Position numbers and translations under genes: made by a program | Shown here: one piece after another, positions 1 through 8,816 of the stretch | How positions within the stretch are numbered: position 1 is the stretch's first letter | How the letters are laid out: each line of letters starts with the position of its first letter | Assembly: GCF_014274465.1 (NCBI RefSeq) | Contig: NZ_CP060394.1 | Span: forward strand, 2,480,001-2,544,000 | Source of the DNA: Alloacidobacterium dinghuense | GTDB taxonomy: Bacteria; Acidobacteriota; Terriglobia; Terriglobales; Acidobacteriaceae | DNA length: 64,000 bases | Direction of reading: 5' to 3' | Notes under the pieces: generated by a model | Told to the model about the DNA's origin: nothing | The model's database searches: none | What the model saw: the letters and a program-made list of their open reading frames with translations, nothing else

Positions 1-2611
1 CCTCTCGCGCCTTCTGCTCCTGGTACGACATGCCCATGTAGTCGAAGCCCATTTCTTTGGGCATGGTCTGCTTGAAGACATCTTCCAGGGCCGCCGTTGC
101 CTGGTCAGAGCTGTAACCGGGCGCGGCGCTGGCGTTGATCTGCGCTGACCGGTACTCGTTATAGCGCATCGTGAATTCGGGGCCTGAGCGGGTGTCGAAA
201 CTTGCCAGTGCGGATAGCGGCACTGCCTCGCCCTGGTTGTTCCGCACATAGAACTGCCCAAGGTCTTCGGTATTTGACCGGTAGGGCGCTTCGGACTCGA
301 TGTACACCTGCCAGGTTCGGCCGAACTGGTTGTAGTAATTGACAAACAGGCCGCCCATGTTTGCCTGAATAGTGTTGTAAACATCCGTCAAGGCAACGCC
401 CTGTTTCAGCACCTTCTCTTTGTCCACCTGGATGAACTTTTGCGGCACGCTCGGTATGAATGTGGTGAAGATCGTGCCAATCTCAGGGCGCTTGCGAGCG
501 GCCGCCAGGAATTTAGCGAGGTTGTCGGTAAGAAATGGGACATCCCTGCCGGCGCGGTCTTCGAGGACAAACGTTACTCCGCCGGCGGTGCCGACTCCCG
601 GTATCGCCGGCGGTGAGAAACTGAAGACCGTTCCGGCGGGCAATTGCCTGAGCTCCTGATTCAAACCCGCCTTGATGGCTTGATATTGTTCGATCCGGCT
701 TTTGCGCTCATCCCAGGGCTTCAGAGTGACGAAAAAGAAAGCGTTGTAACTGGTCCGGACGGAACTGAGCAGGCTGTAGCCGATGACACTTGTGGTGTAC
801 TGGACGCCCGGGGTGTTCGCGAGAATATTCTCCACCTGTCTCGCCGCAGCGCTTGTGCGTTCCTGCGAGGCCGCATTGGGTAGCTGCATGTTGATGTAGA
901 GGTACCCCTGATCCTCATCAGGCAAAAAGCTGGAGGGTACCCGACTGCCGAAGAAGATTCCGACCACGCCGCAAATCACCAGCAGCACCAGCACCATTGC
1001 ACCCTTGCGAAGGAGCACGCCGGACCAGTGGACGTAGCCTCCCGTGGCGCGTTCGAACAGGCGATTGAACCAGTTGAAGAAACGCTGCAAAAGCCCATGG
1101 CTCTCTTTCTTTTGCCGCAACAGGAGGCTGGCCAGCGCCGGGCTGAGCGTCAGTGCGTTGAATGCGGACAGCACAACGGAGATGGCGATCGTCACGGCGA
1201 ATTGCTGGTAGAGCCTTCCTGTAATGCCCGGAATGAACGCGGTCGGCACGAATACCGAAGCGAGAACCAGGGCGATTCCAATCACAGGCCCGGAGAGTTC
1301 GTCCATGGCTTTTCGAGCCGCGTCCTTGGGGTTCAAACCCTCCTCGATGTGGCGTTGAACACCCTCGACAACGACAATGGCGTCGTCCACCACCAGGCCG
1401 ATAGCGAGTACCAGGCCGAACAGCGAAAGGGTGTTAATGGAGAAACCGAACAGCGGAAAGAGGACAAAGGTTCCAACCAGGGAGACAGGCACGGCCAACA
1501 ATGGAATCAGCGTCGCGCGCCAATCCTGGAGGAAGAGATAGACCACGAGGATCACCAGCACAATTGCAATCAAGAGCGTCACAATGATCTCTTTAATGCC
1601 TTCTGTGACCGGGGCTGTCTGGTCGAGTGATACGACATAGTCGATATCCTGCGGAAAGCGCTGCTTCATCTGAGCCATGAGCTTGCGCACGCCCTGCACC
1701 GTTTGCACAGCGTTGGTTCCGGGCAACTGGTAGACGGCAATGACGGCAGCGGGCTTACCGTTCAGGCGACTGACCATGCTGTAGTCCTGTGTGCCCAGCT
1801 CGACGCGGGCCACGTCTTTCACGCGGACGATGCCACCATTTGGCGCTTCGCGCACGATAATGTTTCCAAACTCTTCCGGCGTCGTTAAGCGTCCTTGAGC
1901 CAGCACAGCATAGGTGAATTGCTGGTCTTTTGGAGCCGGTTCGCCTCCGACCTGACCCGCAGGGTTTACAGTGTTCTGCGCCTGGATCGCATTTTGAATG
2001 TCCGTGACAGTAATGCCGAGCTTCGCCAATTGGTCGGGCTTCACCCACAGCCTCATGGCATACTGCCCGGCACCGAAGATCGTGGTCTGGCCGACTCCGT
2101 ACGAGCGTGCGGTTGGATCATTGAGATTGATATAGGCGTAATTCGCCAGATAGGCCGCATCGTGAGTGCCGTGCGGCGAATATAGGGCAATCAGCATGAG
2201 CGGCGCGTGGCTCGCCTTCTTAAGCGTGACTCCGTAGCTGTTCACCTGGGGCGGAAGCTGCCCGGTCGCCAGTTGCTCCCGCGACTGCGTGAGCAGCAGA
2301 TCCGTGTTGGGATCAGTCTTGACATTGAAGTCGGAGAACAAGGTCGTTTGTTGATTGGCCGTGGCGTTTACGGAGTACATGTAGTCCATGTTGTCCACGC
2401 CGTTGACTTGCTGCTCGATGGGCGTGGCGACCGCGTCCTCCAGAGTCTTGGCGTCGGCGCCGGGATAGGTGGCTTGCAACGTGATCTCGGGCGGGGCGAT
2501 GTTTGGAAACTGTGCCACCGGCAAGGTTGCGATTGTGACTCCGCCGACGATGACCATAAGAATTGCGATGACCATCGCCACGATGGGCCGTTTAATGAAG
2601 AACTTGGACAT
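1..2611 (-). CDS. RND efflux pump permease, HAE1/AcrB-like (3' end outside window)
   Basis: Inner-membrane proton-driven drug exporter of a tripartite pump. About 870 of an expected ~1050 residues are visible; the C-terminus lies left of base 1. The start gives MSKFFIKRPIVAMVIAILM, the typical first membrane helix, followed by the porter-domain signature VAQFPNIAPPEI. The proton-relay helix reads GLVLAIGLVVDDAIVVVEG, with the paired aspartates of the family. A second half begins near the SRVPSSFLPDEDQGY segment. It follows its adaptor gene by 41 bp in the same operon, so a pump is expected to need an outer-membrane channel encoded further left or elsewhere. Substrates cannot be told from the sequence. 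Transcription probably comes from the sigma54 promoter at 4225-4239. Confidence 0.93.
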   Translation of the reverse strand, partial: MSKFFIKRPIVAMVIAILMVIVGGVTIATLPVAQFPNIAPPEITLQATYPGADAKTLEDAVATPIEQQVNGVDNMDYMYSVNATANQQTTLFSDFNVKTDPNTDLLLTQSREQLATGQLPPQVNSYGVTLKKASHAPLMLIALYSPHGTHDAAYLANYAYINLNDPTARSYGVGQTTIFGAGQYAMRLWVKPDQLAKLGITVTDIQNAIQAQNTVNPAGQVGGEPAPKDQQFTYAVLAQGRLTTPEEFGNIIVREAPNGGIVRVKDVARVELGTQDYSMVSRLNGKPAAVIAVYQLPGTNAVQTVQGVRKLMAQMKQRFPQDIDYVVSLDQTAPVTEGIKEIIVTLLIAIVLVILVVYLFLQDWRATLIPLLAVPVSLVGTFVLFPLFGFSINTLSLFGLVLAIGLVVDDAIVVVEGVQRHIEEGLNPKDAARKAMDELSGPVIGIALVLASVFVPTAFIPGITGRLYQQFAVTIAISVVLSAFNALTLSPALASLLLRQKKESHGLLQRFFNWFNRLFERATGGYVHWSGVLLRKGAMVLVLLVICGVVGIFFGSRVPSSFLPDEDQGYLYINMQLPNAASQERTSAAARQVENILANTPGVQYTTSVIGYSLLSSVRTSYNAFFFVTLKPWDERKSRIEQYQAIKAGLNQELRQLPAGTVFSFSPPAIPGVGTAGGVTFVLEDRAGRDVPFLTDNLAKFLAAARKRPEIGTIFTTFIPSVPQKFIQVDKEKVLKQGVALTDVYNTIQANMGGLFVNYYNQFGRTWQVYIESEAPYRSNTEDLGQFYVRNNQGEAVPLSALASFDTRSGPEFTMRYNEYRSAQINASAAPGYSSDQATAALEDVFKQTMPKEMGFDYMGMSYQEQKARE

Positions 2612-2652
2612 GATTTTTCATTCCTTTGAGGTTTGCGCAAGGCATTCAGCGC

Positions 2653-3885
2653 TTACTCGACATTGCCTTTGAATGGCTTGGTGCGTACCGACATTCCCGG
2701 GCGGAGATTCTGCTGGCCTTCGACGACCACGTGTTCGCCAGGTCTTAAGCCGTCCTGGATCACCCACATCGTTCCCGTCCGCTCTCCGACTTGAACCGGG
2801 CGGATGGCGACGTGGTTATCACTCCCCACAACAGAAACCAGATAGCTGCCCTGCTGCTCGTTAACGGCAGCCTGAGGGATCAATAAGGCATGTTGCTGCA
2901 CTCGAACCACGGCACGGATCTTCCCGTACTGACCGGGACGCAGAACATTGCCGGGATTGGGGAAGAGGGCGGCTAGTTGGATGGCGCCTGTATTTTGGTT
3001 CACCTGCCGATCCGCGAAATAGAAATTACCCTCGTGCGAATAGGTGGTTCCGTCGGCCAGTATGAGCTGCAGTTTCCACTGGTCTGTGTTGGAATCTGAA
3101 AACCGCTTCTGTAACGCGAGATACTCCTGTTCGCTGACAGAGAAATAGTCTCTGATGGGATCGAGCGTCGAAACTGTAGTCAGTGGTCCGCTGCTGGTGC
3201 TGACCAAGTCACCTACCTGTGCCTGTGCAATACCGACGATGCCGTCAATCGGAGCAACGATGCGGGTGAAGCCGAGATTAATGCTGGCGGTTTCGACAGC
3301 GGCTTGGTCGGCCTGGATCTGAGCTTTTGCAGCAGCAATAGCTGCCTGAGCCGCCTGCACCTGGGCCTTATTGGCGAGGTTGGTCTGGTTTGCGTTATCA
3401 AAATCCTGTTTGCTTACCGCATCCGCCTTTGACAGAGGGCCGTACTTGTCCACATCAAGCTGGCTCCTGAGCTGGGTCGCCTCAGCCGTGGCGAGCTGCG
3501 CTTGATCCTGATCCAGTTGTGCTTGTGCCTGCGCTAACTGGCCCTTCACCTGGTCGAGTGCCGCCTGGAACGGGCGGGGATCAATCTCAAACAGGAGTTG
3601 TCCCTTCCGGGCGTACGATCCTTCCTTGTAATTGCGAGTGAGCAGATAGCCGGTGACCTGTGCTTTTACATCCGCATTCACCTGTCCGGTGAGAGTTCCG
3701 ACCCATTCGCCGTAAACCGGAACGTCTTTCTGCTCGACGGGCGCCACTTCCACCACCGGCGGCGGAGACGCCTGCGTTCTGGGCTTCGCCGCCAGATGAG
3801 TGACAGACAGTATGAGGATGACCACCACTAGGCCGGCTGATCCCCAGGCCACATGTTTCAATTGCAGAATGGAATTGAATTTCAT
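2653..3885 (-). CDS. RND efflux periplasmic adaptor (MFP/HlyD family, AcrA/MexA-like)
   Basis: Periplasmic adaptor linking the RND permease to an outer-membrane channel. 410 residues, usual length. Residues ~10-32 form an N-terminal membrane anchor or signal segment (WGSAGLVVVILILSVTHLA). There follow the barrel-sandwich half-motif (VKAQVTGYLLTRNYKEGSYARKGQLLFEID), a long Ala/Gln-rich coiled-coil hairpin at ~110-205, the second half-motif FTRIVAPIDGIVG, and beta-barrel and membrane-proximal domains ending in GLRPGEHVVVEGQQNLRPG. It abuts the upstream STAS-like gene with no spacer, and the permease follows by 41 bp. The close packing supports one transcript. No cysteine lipobox is visible at the start. 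Confidence 0.93.
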   Translation of the reverse strand: MKFNSILQLKHVAWGSAGLVVVILILSVTHLAAKPRTQASPPPVVEVAPVEQKDVPVYGEWVGTLTGQVNADVKAQVTGYLLTRNYKEGSYARKGQLLFEIDPRPFQAALDQVKGQLAQAQAQLDQDQAQLATAEATQLRSQLDVDKYGPLSKADAVSKQDFDNANQTNLANKAQVQAAQAAIAAAKAQIQADQAAVETASINLGFTRIVAPIDGIVGIAQAQVGDLVSTSSGPLTTVSTLDPIRDYFSVSEQEYLALQKRFSDSNTDQWKLQLILADGTTYSHEGNFYFADRQVNQNTGAIQLAALFPNPGNVLRPGQYGKIRAVVRVQQHALLIPQAAVNEQQGSYLVSVVGSDNHVAIRPVQVGERTGTMWVIQDGLRPGEHVVVEGQQNLRPGMSVRTKPFKGNVE

Positions 3886-4194
3886 TTATTGTTTCTCCTT
3901 TGCCCCCTGAACGTTTGCGCGTGCTCTCCGAGCGAGTTGCCGCAAAATGAGTTTGGTGAACACACCGTGGCAGCGGAATTTGATTCCTTCGCTCAGCAAC
4001 TCGAGCAGCACGTTCTCGCCCTCCAGGCTGATGGCGCTTAGATTGTTCATTTCGATAATCAGTTCGCGGCCGTCAAGGTCTGCTTTGGCCTTTTCGCACG
4101 CAGTCCGTAGCTCAGTGGCCCAGGGTGGAATGAGCTTGCCTTCTAAAAGCAGCCGGCGCTGGCTACGGCCGTCGCAGATGGATATCCTCAACAC
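3886..4194 (-). CDS. Small STAS-like (anti-sigma-factor-antagonist-type) protein
   Basis: 102 residues. The pattern LRISICDG....LLLEGKL followed by an alternating strand/helix layout (ELIIEMNNLSAISLEGENVLLELL) fits a STAS or sulfate-transporter-domain fold. The phospho-acceptor Ser/Thr of classical SpoIIAA proteins is not clearly placed, so the role is open. A GTG start is chosen because an AAAGGA Shine-Dalgarno lies at 4203-4208 and the predicted sigma54 start site is only ~19 bases upstream. It is the first gene of the RND operon and touches the adaptor gene directly. A second protein of the same size and layout lies at 34949-35221, also next to a sigma54 activator. A role as a regulatory partner is inference. 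Confidence 0.65.
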   Translation of the reverse strand: MLRISICDGRSQRRLLLEGKLIPPWATELRTACEKAKADLDGRELIIEMNNLSAISLEGENVLLELLSEGIKFRCHGVFTKLILRQLARRARANVQGAKEKQ

Positions 4195-4224
4195 GCTGTC
4201 TTGTCCTTTACGTGTGTAATCAAG

Positions 4225-4239
4225 GCAAGGTGCATGCCA
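4225..4239 (-). promoter_or_regulatory. Sigma54 (-24/-12) promoter of the STAS-RND operon
   Basis: Read on the minus strand the bases are TGGCATGCACCTTGC. This matches the sigma54 consensus TGGCACG-N4-TTGC with exact GG(-24) to GC(-12) spacing and one mismatch in the -24 block. The predicted transcript start is near 4213, which leaves a short leader carrying AAAGGA and the GTG start at 4194. A sigma54 activator gene lies immediately upstream (4517-6124), and the ~280 bp between them is the right place for enhancer sites; several GTCGA elements occur at 4295-4380. Confidence 0.75.
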
Positions 4240-4516
4240 AACCCGCGAAGGCTGTAACTCGCTGGATTTCAGCGCCAGATTGAGAACGATGGGTGTCGAA
4301 AGTCGAATTGAGCGTTGAGACTGTCGAAGAAATTCAACAGCTAAATGAATAGGTGAGGATTAGGCCGGAATCGGTCGACACTCGGCTCTGGATAAGCGAC
4401 GACTGTAACGTCAAGAGCACGCTATGGGGCTGCTCCTACTTAACACTCAATGTTTGAATGTTGAAACTGCCGATGTTAGAGGAATCGTTATATTGACAGG
4501 ACGGAGATTGCCGCAC

Positions 4517-6124
4517 TTACGTGTACAGTTGGGGATTGATGCCGAACTTTTTCATTCGAGACAGGAGGGTAGTGCGATTGATGCCCAACCGCGCGGCGGC
4601 TCCGTCAGGCCCACCGACACGCCCCTTGCTTTCCGCAAGCGCTCGCACAATGTCGTCTCGCTGTTTCCGACCACGCTCGTTACCAATGTTCAGAGCGCTA
4701 ATTGTTTCTTTTACAATTCGCGCAATATCTTCCTGCCCCGTAGATTGCTGCGCCTTCACTGGTTCATCAACATGCGACTTGTGCAATTCACCAAGGGGCG
4801 CCTCAAGCGACTTGCCGCGCGTCAGGATCACGGCACGTTCGATGAAGTTTTCTAATTCGCGAATATTCCCCGGCCAGTCCCAAGCCGTCAGGGTTTTCAT
4901 AACAGCAGTAGGAACAGCTTCGATCTTTTTCTGCATTTGATTCGCGAACTTCTGGACGAAATACCTGACCAGCAGGGGAATGTCCTCTTTGCGATGCCTT
5001 AGAGGCGGAATCCGAATAGGAAACACATTGAGCCGATAAAACAGATCGCTGCGAAACTCGCGCTCAGCAGTCATCTTTTCGAGATCCCGATTGGTCGCTG
5101 CCACCAGACGCACATTCACCTTTCGAGTATGAGTGCCGCCTAGCCGCTCAAATTCACGCTCTTGCAGGACACGCAGCAGCTTCGGCTGAATCTCAATCGG
5201 AATGTCACCCACCTCATCCAGAAACAGAGTGCCTTGATCCGCGAGTTCCAGTCGGCCACTCTTTTGACTGATGGCTCCTGTGAAGGCGCCCTTTTCATGG
5301 CCAAACAATTCGCTTTCAAGCAGCCCCGTCGGAATGGCAGCGCAGTTCAGCTTCACAAACGTGCGCTCTTTGCGACGGCTGCTGTCATGAATTGCGCGAG
5401 CGATTAGCTCCTTTCCAGTTCCAGTTTCGCCAAGCAACAGAACTGTAGAATCGCTCGGGGCAACCGTTTCGACCATTTGCAGAACGTGCTTTAACCCCGC
5501 GGTATTCCCAATAATCTCCTCAAAACCCCACTCGCTGCGGATTTCTTCTTCGAGATAGAGTTTTTCCTGGGAAAGCTTGTCTTTCAGTTCGGAAATTTCG
5601 CGATATGCCAAGGCATTTTCGATTGCGATGGCGATCTGTCCCGAAGCTCGGCTCAGGAAGTCGATATCATCCGATGTGAATGGAATCTCGGTTTTGCGTG
5701 AGATCGCCAGGATTCCGAGCGCTCTGCCACGATTTACAAGCGGAATGCCGCAAACGGCCTTTATGCCCTCCACAGCCGCGATCTCATACAGCTCAGACGC
5801 GACCTGGTCCCGCTCCAGAGCGTCTATCACTACTGGTTTCAAGGTGTCTAACGCCTGCTTAACGGCGGCGGCTGGCGTGAAAAGAAGCTCTTCCTTCATG
5901 ACCCCCTTGCCGTGCGGAAAATCCATGGCAAATACGCTGAAGGTTTCCGAGGTTGGATCGGGCAGTGAAACGATTACGGCATCGGCGTGTATGACTTCGC
6001 GTATATTCGCGGCAATTGCGCGCACGACCTCCCGCAAGTCGAGGTTCGACGTGATTCGGGTAGTTAGATTTAGGAGTAGTTGAAGTCGCTCGTTCTGGCG
6101 TTCTAGTTGCGCTTGCGTGTTCAT
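4517..6124 (-). CDS. Sigma54-dependent transcriptional activator: GAF, AAA+, Fis-type HTH
   Basis: 535 residues. A GAF-type sensor domain occupies ~20-165 and probably binds a small molecule or redox signal. A short coiled linker leads to the AAA+ ATPase at ~203-435, with Walker A GETGTGKE, the sigma54-contact loop GAFTGA and Walker [14 protein letters not shown]-terminal Fis-like helix-turn-helix ([20 protein letters not shown]) ends the protein. The domain order is that of NorR/FhlA-type activators, without a receiver. It lies head-to-tail upstream of the STAS-RND operon, whose promoter is a sigma54 type, so the local pump is the likely target. The inducer is unknown. Confidence 0.93.
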   Translation of the reverse strand: MNTQAQLERQNERLQLLLNLTTRITSNLDLREVVRAIAANIREVIHADAVIVSLPDPTSETFSVFAMDFPHGKGVMKEELLFTPAAAVKQALDTLKPVVIDALERDQVASELYEIAAVEGIKAVCGIPLVNRGRALGILAISRKTEIPFTSDDIDFLSRASGQIAIAIENALAYREISELKDKLSQEKLYLEEEIRSEWGFEEIIGNTAGLKHVLQMVETVAPSDSTVLLLGETGTGKELIARAIHDSSRRKERTFVKLNCAAIPTGLLESELFGHEKGAFTGAISQKSGRLELADQGTLFLDEVGDIPIEIQPKLLRVLQEREFERLGGTHTRKVNVRLVAATNRDLEKMTAEREFRSDLFYRLNVFPIRIPPLRHRKEDIPLLVRYFVQKFANQMQKKIEAVPTAVMKTLTAWDWPGNIRELENFIERAVILTRGKSLEAPLGELHKSHVDEPVKAQQSTGQEDIARIVKETISALNIGNERGRKQRDDIVRALAESKGRVGGPDGAAARLGINRTTLLSRMKKFGINPQLYT

Positions 6125-6467
6125 TTCTTTTGCAAACAGCTGGGCCTGTCTGAACAGAGTCTATCCGCGTGGACACGATCGATACCGCGTCAGAAGACCA
6201 AAACCAAAAACCACAATCCCACTAGAAGCAGTTTACGTTAACAGGCTTAACGCAAGACCACATCCTCCGTTGGCGCTAACAGGGAAACGCGCTCCATCCA
6301 GGCGCAGGGTAAGGCCAAGTACCCGGTGTTGAACTCAACTCAACACAACAATCTACATCACTGCCTGCGCAAAGCAGTGTCCTGAACTGATCCAGACGAG
6401 TCTTTGATTGCCTGACTCCGGCATTCCGGGACAATTTCCTCCTGTCTAAATCAGCAGGAGGTGAGCC
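6125..6467. other. Non-coding region upstream of the activator gene
   Basis: About 340 bases without a convincing reading frame on either strand. It must contain the promoter of the minus-strand activator gene and ends with a good Shine-Dalgarno (AGCAGGAGGTGAGCC) in front of the decayed integrase on the plus strand. No clear promoter motif or repeat was found. Confidence 0.4.
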
Positions 6468-6925
6468 ATGCGACATGGAAGCGTAATTCAGACCGCCAAA
6501 ACAAACGGGCCGGACGTCTGGCAGTTCCACTGATCGGAAAAGGACCTGAACGGCCGGCGAGTATATCGCAAGAGAGTGATCGGAACGGTTGAGCAGTACT
6601 CGGATGCGGACGCGGTGCGTCACTCCGCTGCCGGTCTTCTCGTGCAGGCCAATACAAGATCCACTCAGGATCGTTTCCGCGCAATCAAGATCGCCCAGCT
6701 TGTGAGCACTTTGAACAAAGGGAATTGAGAGCCGATAACAATTTCCGAAGCACTGCAACGCAGAAGACCTATCGTGGTTATCTTCGGCGATGGATAAAAG
6801 CCCGTTGGAGAACTCGCCGTCTCGATGACATCAAAGCGGTCGAAGTGGAGGCATGGCTGCGTCGCCAATGCTGTCGTGGATGGCAAGAGCTTCCTGGCAG
6901 TTCCTTTATGAGCCATTCTGGATGA
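6468..6925 (+). pseudogene. Decayed tyrosine recombinase (phage-type integrase), N-terminal part
   Basis: Conceptual translation starts MRHGSVIQTAKTNGPDVW and continues NGRRVYRKRVIGTVEQYSDA, resembling the N-terminal arm-binding and core-binding domains of integrases common in Acidobacteriota. An in-frame TGA at 6528-6530 replaces the tryptophan expected after the histidine. A further frameshift near 6725 is needed to join ELRADNNFRSTATQKTYRGY, followed by RLDDIKAVEVEAWLRR. The reading then breaks up near 6870, and no catalytic R-H-R-Y region follows. The start still has a strong Shine-Dalgarno. It is a dead gene and suggests an old integration site. Confidence 0.75.
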
Positions 6926-7158
6926 GAACCCTGTTACGAGGAGTGATCCGAGACCCATTCCGCGGAGTCAAGGTGAGTCTCCGTTTTCCTTGACTCTTAC
7001 CTATCATGGACGTCCCCAGTTCCCCCAGCAATGCGCAACCCTGAGTAATCTCAAGGGACGGGTTGCCGAACACTCAAGAAGGATAGTCCGCAGCACAGGA
7101 ACGGCTTATCGGGTAGACGGAGAGGAATCAATCAGTTCGGTGTCGTCGTGCGCAGTGG
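6926..7158. other. Non-coding remnant between integrase and LysR pseudogenes
   Basis: No reading frame of convincing composition. One plus-strand frame reads WMRTLLRGVIRDPFRGVK around 6923-6976, which may be a shuffled piece of the integrase. Nothing else recognisable. Confidence 0.3.
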
Positions 7159-7836
7159 CTAAAGAGGATGTCCAGACGCTTGAGGCGAACCCTGGCGTAT
7201 CGCCTCGCGAAGCCATGTGTGCCGCGCGTCCGTAGTGAGCCTCGGATGCCACACCATCAAGAAATGAAATGGACGCAACCCTTGTGGCGCTTTACGAGCC
7301 GCAAAGTGGAATTCCTTTCCACCATTTCCCTCATGCCATTGGTCAGTGTGAGGATGAGTTCCGTGCCAGGAAGGCAACTAAGGGCCGCGCCAAAATAGAG
7401 CATACGAACAGAAGAGCGGCGCTTAACACCCAACCCGGCAAGCTGCTTGTCGGGGATGTTCTGCACGCTTAGGATAGTTGTGATAACAAGGTGCTCCGCA
7501 TTCAGGTACTGCTTCAAGGTCAGGCGATCTCCAAACTTGCTCTGGCGCGCAACAGTGCAGATCCAGTCCTCACTGTAGAGCCTCTGCGAACTGAAGTGAG
7601 AGGGCAGTAAGCCGTCGTCAGGATGGAGAATGAGGTCAAGCTTTCCGCGCTCCAGCATGTCAACGGCATCAGCCTGCCATGGTAGGAAATCAAGTTCACC
7701 TTATAACGTTCGGTCGTATAACGCCGGCACAAGTGCGGCAGCAGCGCCACGCAAACATTATCCGCGCCAGAAATGCGGATCATGCCTGCGCCTCAATCTG
7801 ATCCACGCACGTAGCTTGGCTACGCCTGCGCGTTAA
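7159..7836 (-). pseudogene. Decayed LysR-type regulator (effector-binding domain only)
   Basis: Three minus-strand frame segments join into one LysR effector domain: MIRISGADNVCVALLPHL (7783 downward), then DMLERGKLDLILHPDDGL (from 7658), then RPFHFLMVWHPRLTTDAR near the end. Frameshifts are needed near 7697 and near 7290. The N-terminal helix-turn-helix, normally the first ~60 residues, is absent; upstream DNA does not encode it. Such regulators usually control a divergent neighbour; here the neighbour is the similarly damaged SDR. Function is almost certainly lost. Confidence 0.75.
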
Positions 7837-7862
7837 AGCAAAATGCGTCGGCCTCGAACACC

Positions 7863-8458
7863 TTACGCGTTCCAACCGCCATCTATCGTCAGGTTTTCGC
7901 CGTTGATGAAAGCCGATTCCGGGCTCGCGAGGAAGGCAACCGCGGACGCAATCTCCTCCGGCCGGCCGAAGCGGCCTACGCTCATCAGCTTTTTCATCGT
8001 CTGGGCTGCCGGGCCATTGTCATCCGGGCTCAGCTCGGTATCGATCGCCCCCGGCTGCACGTTGTTGACGGTCACGCCTGTGGGGCCAAGCTCGCGCGAA
8101 AGTGCACGCGTGAAGCCCCGCACCGCAAACTTCGTGGCAACATACATCGTTACGCCAGGGAGTGCCGCTGCTTCACCATGGCAGGAACCAATGTTGATGA
8201 TGCGGCCCCATCCTGTCTTGATCATGCGCGGAGCGATGTCTTTGGTCAGCGCGATCAGAGAGCGCACATTCAGATTGAAGTGCTTGTCGTAAGAGTCTTC
8301 GGCGGAATCGAGGAAGGGGCCAAAGACCACCGTGCCTGCACTGTTGACAAGGATGTCGAGGCGACCACCAAACTTGCCGCCGAACACCTTGTCGCGGCTC
8401 CGATGCCGCGCGACGATCCAGTGACAAGAGCAAGTTTATTTTCCAATGGCTTTGACAT
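7863..8458 (-). pseudogene. Short-chain dehydrogenase/reductase with internal deletion and frameshift
   Basis: The start has a good Shine-Dalgarno (AAGGAGAATT) and gives MSKPLENKLALVTGSSRGIG, the SDR cofactor-binding motif TGxxxGIG. Directly after this the frame changes and resumes at KFGGRLDILVNSAG. About 60 codons that normally lie between are missing, and the frames do not match. The rest is well preserved: NIGSCHGEAAALPGVTMYVATK holds the YxxxK catalytic pair, and the end is the usual NGENLTIDGGWNA. The deletion junction is near 8388-8395. The preserved C-terminus suggests a fairly recent loss. Confidence 0.8.
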
Positions 8459-8816
8459 AACGACGAATTCTCCTTGTGAGTGGCTCGGTTCAAGCGCGGG
8501 GAGCATCCGTTGAATTTCACCGCACTACCAAACCAAGCTAGTGAATTAGATTGTCGAATGGTGGTATCGTTGCGCGGCAAAAACTCATCGACTGATTACC
8601 AATCGACATCAGTTGTTGACTTCTCTCTGGGCAGCCGGCTGATCTTCCCCTGGTATGTCGAGGCCTGCCTTATACAGACCGTCGAGGAAGGCGTTCGACC
8701 AGTTCCGGCTCGTAGACCCTTTCGAACTTCCGGCGCAGTTGTTGTGAGCGCGGATGAGGTGTAAGCATCTTGTGAACAGTTTTATCTTGTGACATCTAGC
8801 CGAGCGCAAAGAACTT
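8459..8816. other. Non-coding region between SDR pseudogene and MFS gene
   Basis: No gene could be supported. A 42-codon minus-strand frame starting near 8793 (MSQDKTVHKMLTPHPRSQQL) has no recognisable relatives and no strong ribosome site, and may be a remnant. Confidence 0.3.

Noticed and set aside
1028-1630. 200-codon plus-strand frame in the left RND gene
   Set aside because: Antisense shadow; the minus strand encodes an unambiguous permease.
7355-7372. Perfect -24 block TGGCACGG on the minus strand
   Set aside because: No GC at the -12 position, and it lies inside the LysR pseudogene coding frame.
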